64,000 nucleotides of DNA from Flavobacterium faecale (GCF_003076455.1 NZ_CP020918.1:2309501-2373500); one strand, 5' to 3'. Positions 9,701 through 18,830 are shown, counted from the stretch's first letter. Notes: a model not told the origin generated them from the sequence alone. Translations and numbers: made by a program.

Positions 9701-10387
9701 GTCGGCACTTTTTGGTGCAAATTGCTGCACTCTTGGTCCTTTTACAAAAGCCACGTTGTCTTTGTAAGCCGAAACGATAGCACCAGGAAATTCCTGTGAT
9801 GTTTTCTTGATTAATTTGAAAAGAGAGGTGTCTTTTTCTACGCCATCAATCACGAAAGTTCCGTTGAAGATCTTGTGACGACAGTGCTCAGAGTTCGCTT
9901 GTGAGAAAGCAAATATCTCAGAATCGGTTAATTTTCGATCTAATTTAGTCGCTAAATCATTCAAATATTGTTCCTCTTCTGGACTCAAGGCCAAACCTTC
10001 TTGTTTGTTATAAGCCGCTATATCATCAATTTCCAAAATAGCTTCTGGAGCGATGTTGATGGTGAAAATATCTTGATTTAGCTCGGGATATTTTTGCGAA
10101 AGCATTGGGTCAAAATCATTGAAATCTGCAGTCGCAGGATGGAATTCTTCAATTCTAATAATGCCTTCGATTCCCATATTCTGGGTAATTTCTACCGCAT
10201 TGGTGCTCCATGGCGTGATCATAGTGGCGCGTGGACCAACAAAAAAATCCGTCAAAGCGGATTTTTCTATTTTATTTGCGTCTGCAAAAAGCCAGTTTAA
10301 TTTTGATATGTTTTCAGCCGAAATTTTGTCTTGCGTCTGTACGGCAAAAACGGTTTTGCTTTGGTTTTCAAAGAAATGAATCATCAT
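6713..10387 (-). CDS. purL: Phosphoribosylformylglycinamidine synthase
   Basis: Large single-chain FGAM synthase of 1224 residues, the fourth step of purine synthesis (FGAR + Gln + ATP to FGAM). The N-terminal PurS-like domain is followed by the FGAR-AT linker with SEHCRHK, two AIRS-type domain pairs (KAETHNFPT; GIGYG; IHDHGAGGHLNCLSE; PTGKDSLSM; GHDIGSGGL), and a C-terminal class I glutamine amidotransferase with the nucleophile Cys1073 in GICNGCQ and the His/Glu pair in MMPHIERS. The length and domain order match the usual gammaproteobacterial/Bacteroidota type. A second ATG directly precedes the one used (MMIHFF). A TATTTTTG -7 element lies on the minus strand at 10412-10419. The 3' end has been duplicated or exchanged (see 5705-5764). 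Confidence 0.97.
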   Translation of the reverse strand: MMIHFFENQSKTVFAVQTQDKISAENISKLNWLFADANKIEKSALTDFFVGPRATMITPWSTNAVEITQNMGIEGIIRIEEFHPATADFNDFDPMLSQKYPELNQDIFTINIAPEAILEIDDIAAYNKQEGLALSPEEEQYLNDLATKLDRKLTDSEIFAFSQANSEHCRHKIFNGTFVIDGVEKDTSLFKLIKKTSQEFPGAIVSAYKDNVAFVKGPRVQQFAPKSADKADFYETKEFDSVISLKAETHNFPTTVEPFNGAATGAGGEIRDRLAGGQGSLPLAGTAVYMTSYSRLEANRPWEEAMTERKWLYQTPMDILIKASNGASDFGNKFGQPLITGSVLTFEHEQYDKLSASSRKLGFDKVIMQAGGIGYGKLEQAIKHKPQVGDKIVILGGENYRIGMGGAAVSSADTGAFSTGIELNAIQRSNPEMQKRAANAIRGMVESDINPIVSIHDHGAGGHLNCLSELVEDTGGLIDLDKLPVGDPTLSAKEIIGNESQERMGLVIAQKDIDILQRIADRERSPMYQVGDVTGDHRFTFESKTTGAKPMDYALEDFFGSSPKVVITDKTIDRKYTELDYSVKNISTYLEQVLQLEAVACKDWLTNKVDRCVGGKVAKQQCAGPLQLPLNNCGVMALDYLGIEGIATSIGHSPIAALIDPVAGSRTAIAESLSNIVWAPIKGGLDGLSLSANWMWACKNEGEDARLYAAVKGCSDFAIELGINIPTGKDSLSMKQKYPNDEVIAPGTVIISAAGNCTDIKKVVEPVLQRDGGSIYYINLSQDEFKLGGSSFAQTLNKIGTEVPTIKDAAFFKKAFNSLQELIGDNQILAGHDIGSGGLITTLLEMCFADVNLGAKIDFSVFEEKDIIKYLFAENIAVVFQAKDDVAVEALLNKNGVEFFKLGTVTNEATLNFGPCKHDIAKYRDIWFKTSFLLDQKQAKNGTAQARFDNYKNQALQFTFPTHFTGKKPVIDASKPRPIAAVIREKGSNSEREFANAMYLAGFDVKDIHMTDLISGRENLEDVQFIGAVGGFSNSDVLGSAKGWAGAFLYNEKANTALKNFFKREDTLSVGICNGCQLFMELELINPEHEVHGKMLHNDSHKHESIFTSVTVNENKSVMLSSLAGSTLGVWVSHGEGKFNLPEAKDNYNIVGTYGYDSYPANPNGSDYNTAMLCDTTGRHLVMMPHIERSTFQWNWANYPKDRNDEVSPWHEAFVNARKWIENK

Positions 10388-10443
10388 GGTAGTTTTGTTG
10401 TATTGCGGTGCAAAAATAGTTATTTAAGATTAAAATGCTAATA

Positions 10444-10472
10444 AAAAAAAGCGACAATGTTGTCGCTTTTTT
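10444..10472. terminator. Bidirectional intrinsic terminator
   Basis: The stem GCGACAA/TTGTCGC with a 2-nt loop is flanked by A and T runs on both sides. It ends the endonuclease gene 10496-12340 (minus strand). Confidence 0.8.
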
Positions 10473-10495
10473 AATTTTAGTTGTTTTGTGATTTA

Positions 10496-12340
10496 TTAGT
10501 TGATCAGAATCTTTTTGATTGTGGTATGAGTTTCATCTGAAACCTTAATTAGGTAGGTTCCTGTAGGTATATTTGTTAATTGTATCGTGCTGCTATTGCT
10601 ACTGTTTTCTTGTTGAATAAATTGTCCCAAAATATTATAAATGGTAACAGAAAATGGCATATTGGAGTTGTAAACTGTGAAATTACCTTGGGAAGGATTT
10701 GGGTAAATTAGCACTTCATCTGCGTCAGCTTCATCTTTGCTAATCGCACTTTTTGTAATTGCTTGTACTGTCTTACTACCTAAATTGTTGCAAGTGTCTG
10801 AAGAAAATGTATCCCATTCTCCAGTTTTATTAAATTGAGTATTTGGAGAGGTAATAGAAGCTTTCCTTCTTAAAGTTACGTCTGCTGCAAAATTAGAAGT
10901 ACCACCGTTAAAAGTTCCTATAATGTCAATTAGGATGCCATTTTTAAATAAACCAACAGCATCATTTCCGTTAAAAGTCATTTCTGCAGCAGTTGTACTT
11001 ATGTTTGCAGCAGCAGTAGAATAACAGTTTGTAGTTATTGAACTGTTTACAATTATGTATTTATTTCCTTTACTTAAATTTCCACTCAGCGGTATTCCTG
11101 TGCTCCAAGATCCTGAACCGTTTGTTTGTTTTTTAATACTGTAGATACTTAAATTGACTGTACTAGTTGTTGCATTCGAGATTTCAAGTGCCTTGTTGTT
11201 TGCAGAACCTTCAACATATTCTGAAAAGTATAAGTCTGTAGCTGTATTTGATGTATTAGATGATGTAGTAACGAGTAGGGTGTTGCTAGAGCTAGAAGTG
11301 TTCCCGGCAGCATCTTTTGCTTTAACAATAAAATTATATGTTGTAGCAGCGCTTAAGCCTGTTACTGCATAATTTGTGTTGGTAACGGTTGCTTTTAGTA
11401 TTGTACCTTGGTAGACTTCGTATGTAGTCACAGCAATATTATCAGTTGCGGCTGTCCATGATAGGTTTGTATTCGTTTGCGTTGTATTAGCTGCTGCTAA
11501 ATTAGTAGGAGCACTTGGTGCTGTTGTGTCAGTCGTCGGATTCCATACTTTTTGCACATATTCGGGATGGTCAATATACGGATTTCTGTTATTTTGAATT
11601 GCATAAATAGCATTGTTACGGGCTATTTCTCTCGGACTTACTGGGTCAAGTGCATTCCAAGCTAATAGCATGTTTAAAAAAGTAGTTGTGAAAACTTGGT
11701 TGCTAGTACCATTAAACATTGGATACGAATATCCAGAAACTGTGGTTTCATAACGGGTGGCAAAGTAAAAATACATTCGGGCTATATCACCTTTAAATTC
11801 ATCTATAGGTTCAAAAACAGTTCCCGTATAACCTGATTCTGCACTTGTTCCTAATTTACTACCATTTAATGAGGTCCAACTTGCGGTAGCAACGTTACCG
11901 TGTGGATAATTAGAGCGTTGACCATTTACCTTTCCGTCAGTAGGTGTTATAAAATGTGCATCTGACACCATAGGAGAACTTGAGTTAAAGGAGGATTGTG
12001 GTATAATATGTTCTCTATTGTAGCAATTTCCTTCCGAACTATAACTTCCACAACGCTGTGTGCTGCCTGAGCTATAATTATAGGGATCCTTTGCGCTTGG
12101 CTTTTCACTATACATGTCCAAAACCGTTCCGTCATTTTCGTAAAAATAATCCCTGTCAGAAGTTTGGTAGGTGGTATACAATTCGTCATATGATTTGACG
12201 GTATGATTTTTAATGATATTGTAAAGTTGGGTTTTCAAAGCATAACCTGTTCCGTTAGAGCTAATATAGTAATTTGCTGGAATTTGTGCATGGCCAAGAA
12301 CACCTAGTAACACTAGTAAAAGAAGTAATTTTAGTTTCAT
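10496..12340 (-). CDS. Secreted endonuclease I with FN3, lamin-tail and T9SS sorting domains
   Basis: 614 residues. A signal peptide of 19 residues ends in GHAQ. The endonuclease I domain (about 55-250) has the His-Me finger signature CYNREHIIPQSSF and the Flavobacterial EFKGDIARMYFYFATRYE block. One fibronectin type III repeat (about 275-360), a lamin-tail-like domain (about 370-500, LYFSEYVEGSANNKALEI) and a type IX secretion sorting domain (about 545-614, VLIYPNPSQGNFTV...YNILGQ, ending in KKILIN) follow. It should be exported through the T9SS and degrade extracellular DNA for nutrients. It is a paralogue of the next gene upstream (12660-14711), sharing the first 270 residues but with a different middle part. 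It has its own terminator. Confidence 0.9.
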   Translation of the reverse strand: MKLKLLLLLVLLGVLGHAQIPANYYISSNGTGYALKTQLYNIIKNHTVKSYDELYTTYQTSDRDYFYENDGTVLDMYSEKPSAKDPYNYSSGSTQRCGSYSSEGNCYNREHIIPQSSFNSSSPMVSDAHFITPTDGKVNGQRSNYPHGNVATASWTSLNGSKLGTSAESGYTGTVFEPIDEFKGDIARMYFYFATRYETTVSGYSYPMFNGTSNQVFTTTFLNMLLAWNALDPVSPREIARNNAIYAIQNNRNPYIDHPEYVQKVWNPTTDTTAPSAPTNLAAANTTQTNTNLSWTAATDNIAVTTYEVYQGTILKATVTNTNYAVTGLSAATTYNFIVKAKDAAGNTSSSSNTLLVTTSSNTSNTATDLYFSEYVEGSANNKALEISNATTSTVNLSIYSIKKQTNGSGSWSTGIPLSGNLSKGNKYIIVNSSITTNCYSTAAANISTTAAEMTFNGNDAVGLFKNGILIDIIGTFNGGTSNFAADVTLRRKASITSPNTQFNKTGEWDTFSSDTCNNLGSKTVQAITKSAISKDEADADEVLIYPNPSQGNFTVYNSNMPFSVTIYNILGQFIQQENSSNSSTIQLTNIPTGTYLIKVSDETHTTIKKILIN

Positions 12341-12570
12341 TTATTTTTCTATTTTTATTTTAAAATTTTTTACGAATGTAAATACAAAACTCATTTGTAA
12401 TTTAAAGTAATTGTTAAGATATGGTATTATCTGATTCTCTAAGATTAAATAACTTATTTAAAGTAAATGCTTTCTCTATTTAAGTTTGATTTTTTTTAAG
12501 TGTTTATGTACTTGAAAATTGTATGTAATTGATTTAATGTACTAGGTATAAAGTAAAGTGCATAAAAAAA

Positions 12571-12618
12571 AACTTCCCTTTTATTTACCTAGAATAATTT
12601 AGGTAAACAATAGGGAAG
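12571..12618 (-). terminator. Intrinsic terminator
   Basis: A long hairpin pairs CTTCCC...TTACCTA with TAGGTAAA...GGGAAG and is followed by nine T on the minus strand, about 40 bp after the stop of 12660-14711. The rest of the 319-bp spacer 12341-12659 shows nothing else recognisable. Confidence 0.8.
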
Positions 12619-12659
12619 CTATAGTTTTTAATAAACGTGAACTGTCTTTAAAACCGACC

Positions 12660-14711
12660 TTAATTCACAATTATTTTTTTTGTTACGGATTTTTTACCCG
12701 CTTTAACTTTAACAAAATAGATTCCTTTGTTCAAGTTTTTTACAGTAATTCTAGCTCCGTCAGTGCTAGTTTGTGTCTTAATTAGTTGACCTACGGTTGA
12801 GTAGATCTCCATTGAGAATGGTTGATTATCATTTTCAATAAACAACTGATCGTTTACTGGGTTTGGATATACACTAAACGTATTTCTGTCAAAATCAGTT
12901 ACAGCCAAATCTTCGGTATAACAAGACCAACTCAAATCGTCAAAAATTACTCTGTTTTTATTACTACTGCTGTTGTCTGTAAAACTGATCACCACATTTC
13001 CTGTCACGTCAATTCCAGGGATTGTGGTAGTTGTTGCAGTATCACTATATGGTACCGTTCCTACTGCATTTCCATTTACTCGAACTATAAATGTCCCAGA
13101 TGTACCCGAGTAAATAAGTTGAGTAGTGACTTTAAGGTCGTGGATTCCATTTTCTACCGTTGATGAGGTTAAAGATCCGTTACGAATAGTAATTGCTCTT
13201 GTTGCATTCAGGGGTTGGTCAGTACGAGCATCGGTAGCAGTCCAGGTTATCCCATTATTGGTCCAAGTTCTAGTCAAATAACTACCATTATTAGCAGGTA
13301 TAGTCTCAAAATTCTCAGTGGCGCAAAATTCTGCTACAGCTGATTTTTCTGGAGTAGTAACCATTATAGAATTGCTTGCAGTTGAATAGTTTGCAGCAGC
13401 ATCTTTTGCAATTACATAAAATGTATAGGCAGTCGATGCTGTTAAGTTTGTAATATGCGCCGTATTACCCGTTGTACTTAAACTTAATGTACCATTTACG
13501 TATACATCATATCCAGTAACACCTACATTATCTGTGCTTTCGCCCCAACTCAACGTAACTGATGTAGATGTACTTGAGGTACTAGCCAAAGCAGTTGGAG
13601 CCGTTGGACTTTCTGTATCAATAATAGGAGCGGTAGTTGTTCCGCTTACAGTATTGCTCGCCGGTGCCGCATTGTTTGCTGCATCTCTAGCTACAACATA
13701 AATAGAATAGGAGGTCGAAGGGGAAAGATTTTGTACTGTTGCTGTAGTGTTGTTTACTGAGGTTTTCAAAATGCCATCAACGTATATACCGTAACTTGTT
13801 ACAGCCACATCATCAGTTCCTGCAGTCCAACTAAGAGAAATTGTCGTTGCTGTACTATTGGTTACAAGTAAATTGCTAGCTGCTGTAGGTGCTTGTGTAT
13901 CAGGAGCTGCATTCCAAACTTGTTGTACATATTCAGGATGGTCAATATATGGATTTCTGTTACCTTGTTGTGCATAGATAGCGTTGTTTCGATCAATTTC
14001 TCTTTGATTTACGGGGTCCATTGCGCTCCATGCCAAAAGCATGTTCAAGAAATCGGTCGTGAACACTTGAGTTCTTGTTCCGTTAAACATAGCGTACGGA
14101 TAGGTTGAAACCGTAGTTTCGTAACGCGTAGCAAAATAAAAGTACATACGAGCAATATCTCCTTTGAATTCGTCAATTGGTTCAAAAACGGATCCAGTAT
14201 AATTTGGTACAGCACTTGTACCAAGTTTACTTCCGTTTAATGTTGTTGTGGTAGCGGTAGCAACTATTCCATGAGGATAGTTTGATCGAATTCCGTTTAC
14301 TTTTCCATCTGTAGGAGTAATAAAGTGAGCGTCAGAAACCATTGGAGAATTCGATCCAAAAGTGGATTGCGGAATAATATGTTCTCTATTATAACAATCT
14401 CCTTCTGCTGAATAGTTTCCACAACGCTGTGTGCTTGCTATTGAGTAATTGTAAGGATCAGTACCATTTGGTTTCTCAGAATACATATCCAATACTGAAC
14501 CATCATTCTCGTAATAATTATCTATATCCGAAGTTTGGTAGGTAGTGTACAAATCGCCATAGCTTTTTACAGTATGATCTTTAATGATATTGTACAATTG
14601 GGTTTTCAATGTATAGCCCGTTCCTGTAGAGTTGCTATAATAATTTGGTGGAATTTGCGCGTGTCCAACTACACCTAACAATGCTAGTAAAAAAAGTAAT
14701 TTTAGTTTCAT
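12660..14711 (-). CDS. Secreted endonuclease I with two FN3 repeats and T9SS sorting domain
   Basis: 683 residues, paralogue of 10496-12340. Signal peptide 1-19 (ends GHAQ); endonuclease I domain about 55-250 with CYNREHIIPQSTF and EFKGDIARMYFYFATRYE; two FN3 repeats (about 275-365 and 370-455), each ending in a Ser/Thr-rich linker; a beta-rich domain of unknown type (about 470-600, FCATENFETIPANNG...VIFDDLSWSC); and a C-terminal sorting domain (FSVYPNPVNDQLFI...KKIIVN). The catalytic part is close to its neighbour, so the pair arose by tandem duplication and then diverged in accessory domains, perhaps to bind different substrates or surfaces (inference). Confidence 0.9.
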   Translation of the reverse strand: MKLKLLFLLALLGVVGHAQIPPNYYSNSTGTGYTLKTQLYNIIKDHTVKSYGDLYTTYQTSDIDNYYENDGSVLDMYSEKPNGTDPYNYSIASTQRCGNYSAEGDCYNREHIIPQSTFGSNSPMVSDAHFITPTDGKVNGIRSNYPHGIVATATTTTLNGSKLGTSAVPNYTGSVFEPIDEFKGDIARMYFYFATRYETTVSTYPYAMFNGTRTQVFTTDFLNMLLAWSAMDPVNQREIDRNNAIYAQQGNRNPYIDHPEYVQQVWNAAPDTQAPTAASNLLVTNSTATTISLSWTAGTDDVAVTSYGIYVDGILKTSVNNTTATVQNLSPSTSYSIYVVARDAANNAAPASNTVSGTTTAPIIDTESPTAPTALASTSSTSTSVTLSWGESTDNVGVTGYDVYVNGTLSLSTTGNTAHITNLTASTAYTFYVIAKDAAANYSTASNSIMVTTPEKSAVAEFCATENFETIPANNGSYLTRTWTNNGITWTATDARTDQPLNATRAITIRNGSLTSSTVENGIHDLKVTTQLIYSGTSGTFIVRVNGNAVGTVPYSDTATTTTIPGIDVTGNVVISFTDNSSSNKNRVIFDDLSWSCYTEDLAVTDFDRNTFSVYPNPVNDQLFIENDNQPFSMEIYSTVGQLIKTQTSTDGARITVKNLNKGIYFVKVKAGKKSVTKKIIVN

Positions 14712-14802
14712 CTATATCTGCTTAAATAATTTAAATTAGCTTGCGAATATAGCAGTAAAAATTCTTATTTGCCTGAGATTCATTGTTAAGAAATCGTGTT
14801 TT

Positions 14803-16320
14803 TTATGTTTTCTTTGGGAATTCTTTAGTTTGGTAGGCTCCTAGGTCTGGAGGAAGACTTCTTGTCGCTCCTGTAATGTCGGTCGGAATTAAATACGAAG
14901 AATTACCTTTCGCGAAAGCGGCAGAAGTAGCATCGATATTAAAATTGTTTAGACTCGTTTTGTAGAATGCCGGATCTTGGTTTAAAATTATATTGGTATA
15001 ATGGGCGCTATCTGTTGTAAATTGATAAAGTGCATTCGTACTACTACCAAAATATTTAATCAAGCAATTATTGAAGGAATAGTTGAAAGTTGCAGCGTCT
15101 TTTTTGCTTAAACTTAAATGATTGGAGTAGGAGCCATAGATGATGCAGTTATTAAAAGTGGCTTGAGTAAGATTTTTTACCTCGGGTGTTGCGCCCAGTT
15201 CAAAGTTGTTTACTAGCACAGATGTGGGACTATTACCATTCCAATTGTTATTGAATGTACAATGTGTAAATTTGTAATCGCCTCCGTATGTGCATGCTAG
15301 ACTAGCTTGACCCGCTGAGTTGATTACGAGATTTTGGCCCGTGATTAATGCGCTTTTCGCCAATATGCCATAATTGGTACAATCGTAAATTTGACTGTTT
15401 TCTATGGTTAGTTGGTCAGTATTGTTTTCGATCAATAATCCAATAGTTGCATTTTTTAAAGTCAAATGATTGATGCTGTTGTTTTTGGTGCCATTCTGAA
15501 GCCAAATTGTACCCCATTGCCCAGGAATATTATCGTACAAAGGTTCTAGTCGGTCTCCTTCAAAAAGGACTTCTCCTTCAAGTTTATCGGTGGTTGAGGT
15601 TGTTCCGTTGATTTTTAAACTGGCATTTTTTGATACAATTAAACCCGAATCCGCATGGAAGTGCACACGAGCACCAGCCGCAAATGTAACGGTCTTGCCT
15701 TCGGGTACGGCTGCATATCCGTAGATGACGTAAGGCTTTTTATTCGAAAAATTCAATTCATTTCCGTTTATAGCATCGCTTTCGTCCAAGTAGAATCCGT
15801 ATGTTTTCTCATCATTAATAGTTACCGTTTCGGTCGATCCATCAATAAATTTTTGTGGATATAAAAAAACAGCATCTTGAATAAGAGTCACCAATTCTAC
15901 TTTTTGCAAATTGGTTCCAGCATCAAATTCAATATTATCAGTATATAAAAAATCAGTAGGGTTTGCATCCGTAGCGGCAGCGGTAGTTTCGATGAAAATA
16001 TACAAACTGTCTTTGGCCAACAAAGTCACATTGCTAAATTCTTTTCCGTTCACGCCAGTCATTCCATCAACAGTCATGCGGTATTTTGAGTTGGACCGCT
16101 TGCCCAAATTTATTGTTGGTATGTTAATATCGTTCTTAGAATGATTGTATACTTTTAACGTGTAAGTGCTTGATCCAATGTTTGAAAAAACAGTGTCCAA
16201 GTAAATAGTGTCTCTAGAAAAAGCCAATTCTCCTTTGCTAGCAACGGTTTCAAAATCGGTACGACATGAACCCAAAGCAAGGAGCAATCCAGCAAAAAGT
16301 AAAAAAGAAAAATAACGCAT
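14803..16320 (-). CDS. Right-handed beta-helix lipoprotein
   Basis: 505 residues from ATG 16320. A longer frame to 16515 exists, but the chosen start gives a proper lipoprotein signal (MRYFSFLLFAGLLLALGSC, Cys19) and leaves a normal divergent promoter region. After an N-terminal beta domain (about 25-180), the protein turns into a parallel beta-helix with repeated short strands such as LTLKNATIGLLIENNTDQL, IENSQIYDCTNYGI and FNNCIIYGSYSN. Such proteins are anchored in the outer membrane and often bind or cleave polysaccharides, but I see no clear catalytic triad. It ends IPTDITGATRSLPPDLGAYQ, typical of this Bacteroidota family. The function is unknown. Confidence 0.85.
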   Translation of the reverse strand: MRYFSFLLFAGLLLALGSCRTDFETVASKGELAFSRDTIYLDTVFSNIGSSTYTLKVYNHSKNDINIPTINLGKRSNSKYRMTVDGMTGVNGKEFSNVTLLAKDSLYIFIETTAAATDANPTDFLYTDNIEFDAGTNLQKVELVTLIQDAVFLYPQKFIDGSTETVTINDEKTYGFYLDESDAINGNELNFSNKKPYVIYGYAAVPEGKTVTFAAGARVHFHADSGLIVSKNASLKINGTTSTTDKLEGEVLFEGDRLEPLYDNIPGQWGTIWLQNGTKNNSINHLTLKNATIGLLIENNTDQLTIENSQIYDCTNYGILAKSALITGQNLVINSAGQASLACTYGGDYKFTHCTFNNNWNGNSPTSVLVNNFELGATPEVKNLTQATFNNCIIYGSYSNHLSLSKKDAATFNYSFNNCLIKYFGSSTNALYQFTTDSAHYTNIILNQDPAFYKTSLNNFNIDATSAAFAKGNSSYLIPTDITGATRSLPPDLGAYQTKEFPKKT

Positions 16321-16410
16321 GAAATTAGTTTTCTGTAAAAATAGGTAAAAACTATATTGCTTTGGCGCTCTTTTGCATTTTTGAATGTAGAATGCAACTG
16401 CAATTATTAT

Positions 16411-16439
16411 TTTGCTAGGTAACTTTTCCTTATTTTTAC
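16411..16439 (+). promoter_or_regulatory. Bacteroidota-type promoter for the menaquinone pair
   Basis: TTTG (16411-16414) lies 16 bp before TATTTTTAC (16431-16439), a near match to TTTG-N19-TAnnTTTG. The spacing is slightly short, and the start codon follows at 16460. Confidence 0.45.
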
Positions 16440-16459
16440 ATTCTATAAAATAAAAATCT

Positions 16460-16894
16460 ATGACATTAGACAAAGCGAAAATGCTGGAACAATGCAACGC
16501 TATTTCCAAAAACACTTTGATGGAAACTTTGAATATTGAGTATATAGATGCTGGTGAGGATTTTTTGGTAGCGCGTATGCCTGTAACACCTACTGTGCAT
16601 CAGCCCATGGGATTGCTTCACGGAGGCGCATCGGTAGCCTTGGCAGAAAGTGTAGGTAGTACAGCCTCTCATTTTTTTATAAATGCGAAAGAACAAGAAG
16701 TACGAGGTATCGAAATATCAGCCAATCACCTCAAGAGTATTCGTGAAGGATTTGTTTATGGCACCGCAAAATTAATACATAAAGGAAGAACGATTCATCT
16801 TTGGGAAATTAAAATCACCAATGAAGCAGGAGAACTTATTTCGCTATGTAAACTTTCCAATATCGTTCTGGATAAAAAGCCACAGGTTAAATAA
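16460..16894 (+). CDS. Hotdog-fold acyl-CoA thioesterase, probably DHNA-CoA hydrolase
   Basis: 144 residues of the PaaI/YbgC-like hotdog superfamily. The signature HQPMGLLHGGASVALAESVGS contains the conserved HGG loop and the acidic catalytic residue (Glu in ALAES), as in 1,4-dihydroxy-2-naphthoyl-CoA thioesterases such as MenI. The gene lies 33 bp upstream of an isochorismate synthase (menF-like) in the same direction, which supports a role in menaquinone synthesis, releasing DHNA from DHNA-CoA. The alternative is a general medium-chain acyl-CoA thioesterase; sequence alone cannot separate them. Cytoplasmic. Confidence 0.8.
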   Translation: MTLDKAKMLEQCNAISKNTLMETLNIEYIDAGEDFLVARMPVTPTVHQPMGLLHGGASVALAESVGSTASHFFINAKEQEVRGIEISANHLKSIREGFVYGTAKLIHKGRTIHLWEIKITNEAGELISLCKLSNIVLDKKPQVK

Positions 16895-16927
16895 GTAGAA
16901 TTTACAAAACCATTAGTTCATAAAAAT

Positions 16928-17995
16928 ATGATTGATTTTTTTATAAAAGTAAAGCAGCAGGAAGCGCAAGATTTGCCTTTTGTTCTTTTTAAAAAACCAA
17001 ATAAAAAGAAATTGGTTGGTTTTTTTCAAAATAATGATCATCTGTATTTTGCAGAAAACTTCAAGGAACGAGGATTTGTTTTTGCGCCTTTTGACGGAAA
17101 TCAAATGTTGCTTATTCCAAAGGAAGAGTCGGTACGTTGGGAAACGAAAATTTCGTTATCCAAAGATTTTTCAGTTAATGATATCGAAGTAGCAAGCGAG
17201 GACGATGTAGACTCTAAGCAGTATTTTGAAAATTTAGTTCGAAAGGGAATTCAAGGAATAGCTAATGGTGATTTTCACAAAGTAGTGGCTTCGAGAGAAG
17301 AAGTTGTTGCTGTGCCTGATTTTGATCTGGTAACCGTTTTTAAAAAATTGATTCAGTATTATCCTAGTGCGTTTTGTTACTGTTGGTACCATCCCAAAAT
17401 TGGTTTATGGATGGGTGCTACACCCGAACGTTTATTAAAAGCCAACAAAAAACGATTCTATACCATGGCATTGGCTGGAACCAAAATTGGCGATGATATT
17501 GATAATGTGGAGTGGAAACCAAAAGAAAAGGAAGAACAGCAGATTGTGACTGATTTTATTTTAGAAAATCTGAAAGATAAAACCTCAGAAGTAGCTGTTT
17601 CGAGTCCGTATACATTGAAGGCGGGGAAGCTTTTGCATATTATCACCGATATTGAAGGTGTAATTAATAAAAATTCTAATTTAAGCGACGTGGTCAAGGT
17701 ATTGCATCCCACACCAGCAGTATGTGGCTTGCCCAAAGAAAAAGCCAAAGCATTTATTTTAGCTAACGAAAATTATGACCGAAGTTATTATACGGGGTTT
17801 TTGGGCGAATTGAATATTAAAGAATTTGATAAGCACCAAAGCAAGTCAGATTTGTATGTTAATTTGCGATGCATGAATATCAAGAATAAAGAAGCGCATT
17901 TGTACATAGGTTGCGGTATCACCAAAGATAGTGTGCCCGAAAAAGAGTGGAAGGAAAGCGTAAACAAGGCTACGACAATGAAACGTGTTTTATAA
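16928..17995 (+). CDS. menF: Isochorismate synthase
   Basis: 355 residues of the chorismate-binding family (MenF/EntC/DhbC). C-terminal signatures are visible: KVVASREEVV, GATPERLL, ALAGTK, LHPTPAVCGLPKEKA and FDRSYYTGF-like NYDRSYYTGFLGE, then YIGCGITKDSVPEKEW. It converts chorismate to isochorismate, the first committed step of menaquinone synthesis. The N-terminal half is short and divergent, as usual in Flavobacteria. It forms a short operon with the preceding thioesterase. A siderophore role (EntC-like) is unlikely since no other siderophore genes are present. Confidence 0.88.
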   Translation: MIDFFIKVKQQEAQDLPFVLFKKPNKKKLVGFFQNNDHLYFAENFKERGFVFAPFDGNQMLLIPKEESVRWETKISLSKDFSVNDIEVASEDDVDSKQYFENLVRKGIQGIANGDFHKVVASREEVVAVPDFDLVTVFKKLIQYYPSAFCYCWYHPKIGLWMGATPERLLKANKKRFYTMALAGTKIGDDIDNVEWKPKEKEEQQIVTDFILENLKDKTSEVAVSSPYTLKAGKLLHIITDIEGVINKNSNLSDVVKVLHPTPAVCGLPKEKAKAFILANENYDRSYYTGFLGELNIKEFDKHQSKSDLYVNLRCMNIKNKEAHLYIGCGITKDSVPEKEWKESVNKATTMKRVL

Positions 17996-18086
17996 ATATA
18001 ATAGAGGAATATTTTTGGCGAAACAATTTTACCAAGTTGCGAGGTCGAAAAACAAAATAAGCATTACAATTAAATAGAAGAAGAAA

Positions 18087-18803
18087 ATGAAATTAGATAT
18101 TTTAGCTTTTGGAGCTCACCCTGATGATATCGAGTTAGGTTGTTCTGGAACCATCGTAAAAGAAATTGCATTAGGAAAAAAAGTCGGTATTGTAGATTTA
18201 ACCCGAGGAGAACTAGGGACTCGTGGTACGGCCGAAATTAGAGATCAAGAAGCAACCGATGCAGCAAAGATCATGGGCGTGTCTGTTCGTGAAAATTTGG
18301 AGATGCGTGATGGTTTCTTTATCAATGATGAAAAACACCAAATGCAGGTGATAGAAATGATTCGAAAGTACAAACCAGAGATCGTTTTGTGCAATGCGGT
18401 CGACGACCGTCATATCGATCACGGAAAAGGGAGTAAGTTAGTTTCTGATGCTTGTTTTTTGTCGGGCTTACGAATGATCGAAACCACACTAGAGGGAGTG
18501 CAACAAGAAGCATGGCGACCAAAGCTAGTTTATCATTATATTCAATGGAAAAATATAGTACCAGACTTTGTCGTTGATATAACGGGGTATGAAAAAGTGA
18601 AAGAAGCTGCTATCTTAGCGTACCGTTCGCAATTTTATGACCCAAATTCGAAAGAACCAGAGTCTCCAATTTCGTCAAAAACCTTTCTTGAAAGTATCAA
18701 TTATCGCTCAAGAGACCTAGGAAGACTATCAGGAGTAGAATATGCAGAAGGTTTTACAGTAGAAAGATATTTGGCAGTCAATAGCTTAGGTGATTTGAAG
18801 TGA
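18087..18803 (+). CDS. bshB1: Bacillithiol biosynthesis deacetylase BshB1
   Basis: 238 residues of the PIG-L/LmbE deacetylase family. The zinc-binding AHPDDIE motif is at about residues 10-16, and the second metal and catalytic block is DDRHIDHGKGS. The segment LTRGELGTRGTAEIRDQEA is characteristic of BshB1 rather than MshB or LmbE. It removes the acetyl group from GlcNAc-malate in the synthesis of bacillithiol, the low-molecular-weight thiol used by many Bacteroidota. It lies 91 bp downstream of menF, on the same strand, and may be transcribed separately. Confidence 0.9.
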   Translation: MKLDILAFGAHPDDIELGCSGTIVKEIALGKKVGIVDLTRGELGTRGTAEIRDQEATDAAKIMGVSVRENLEMRDGFFINDEKHQMQVIEMIRKYKPEIVLCNAVDDRHIDHGKGSKLVSDACFLSGLRMIETTLEGVQQEAWRPKLVYHYIQWKNIVPDFVVDITGYEKVKEAAILAYRSQFYDPNSKEPESPISSKTFLESINYRSRDLGRLSGVEYAEGFTVERYLAVNSLGDLK

Positions 18804-18830
18804 TTTTATTGAATTATTTTTGTAAAAACG

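Noticed and set aside
16321..16515. N-terminal extension of the beta-helix lipoprotein
   Set aside because: The extension runs into the divergent promoter region and would bury the lipoprotein signal that begins at 16320.
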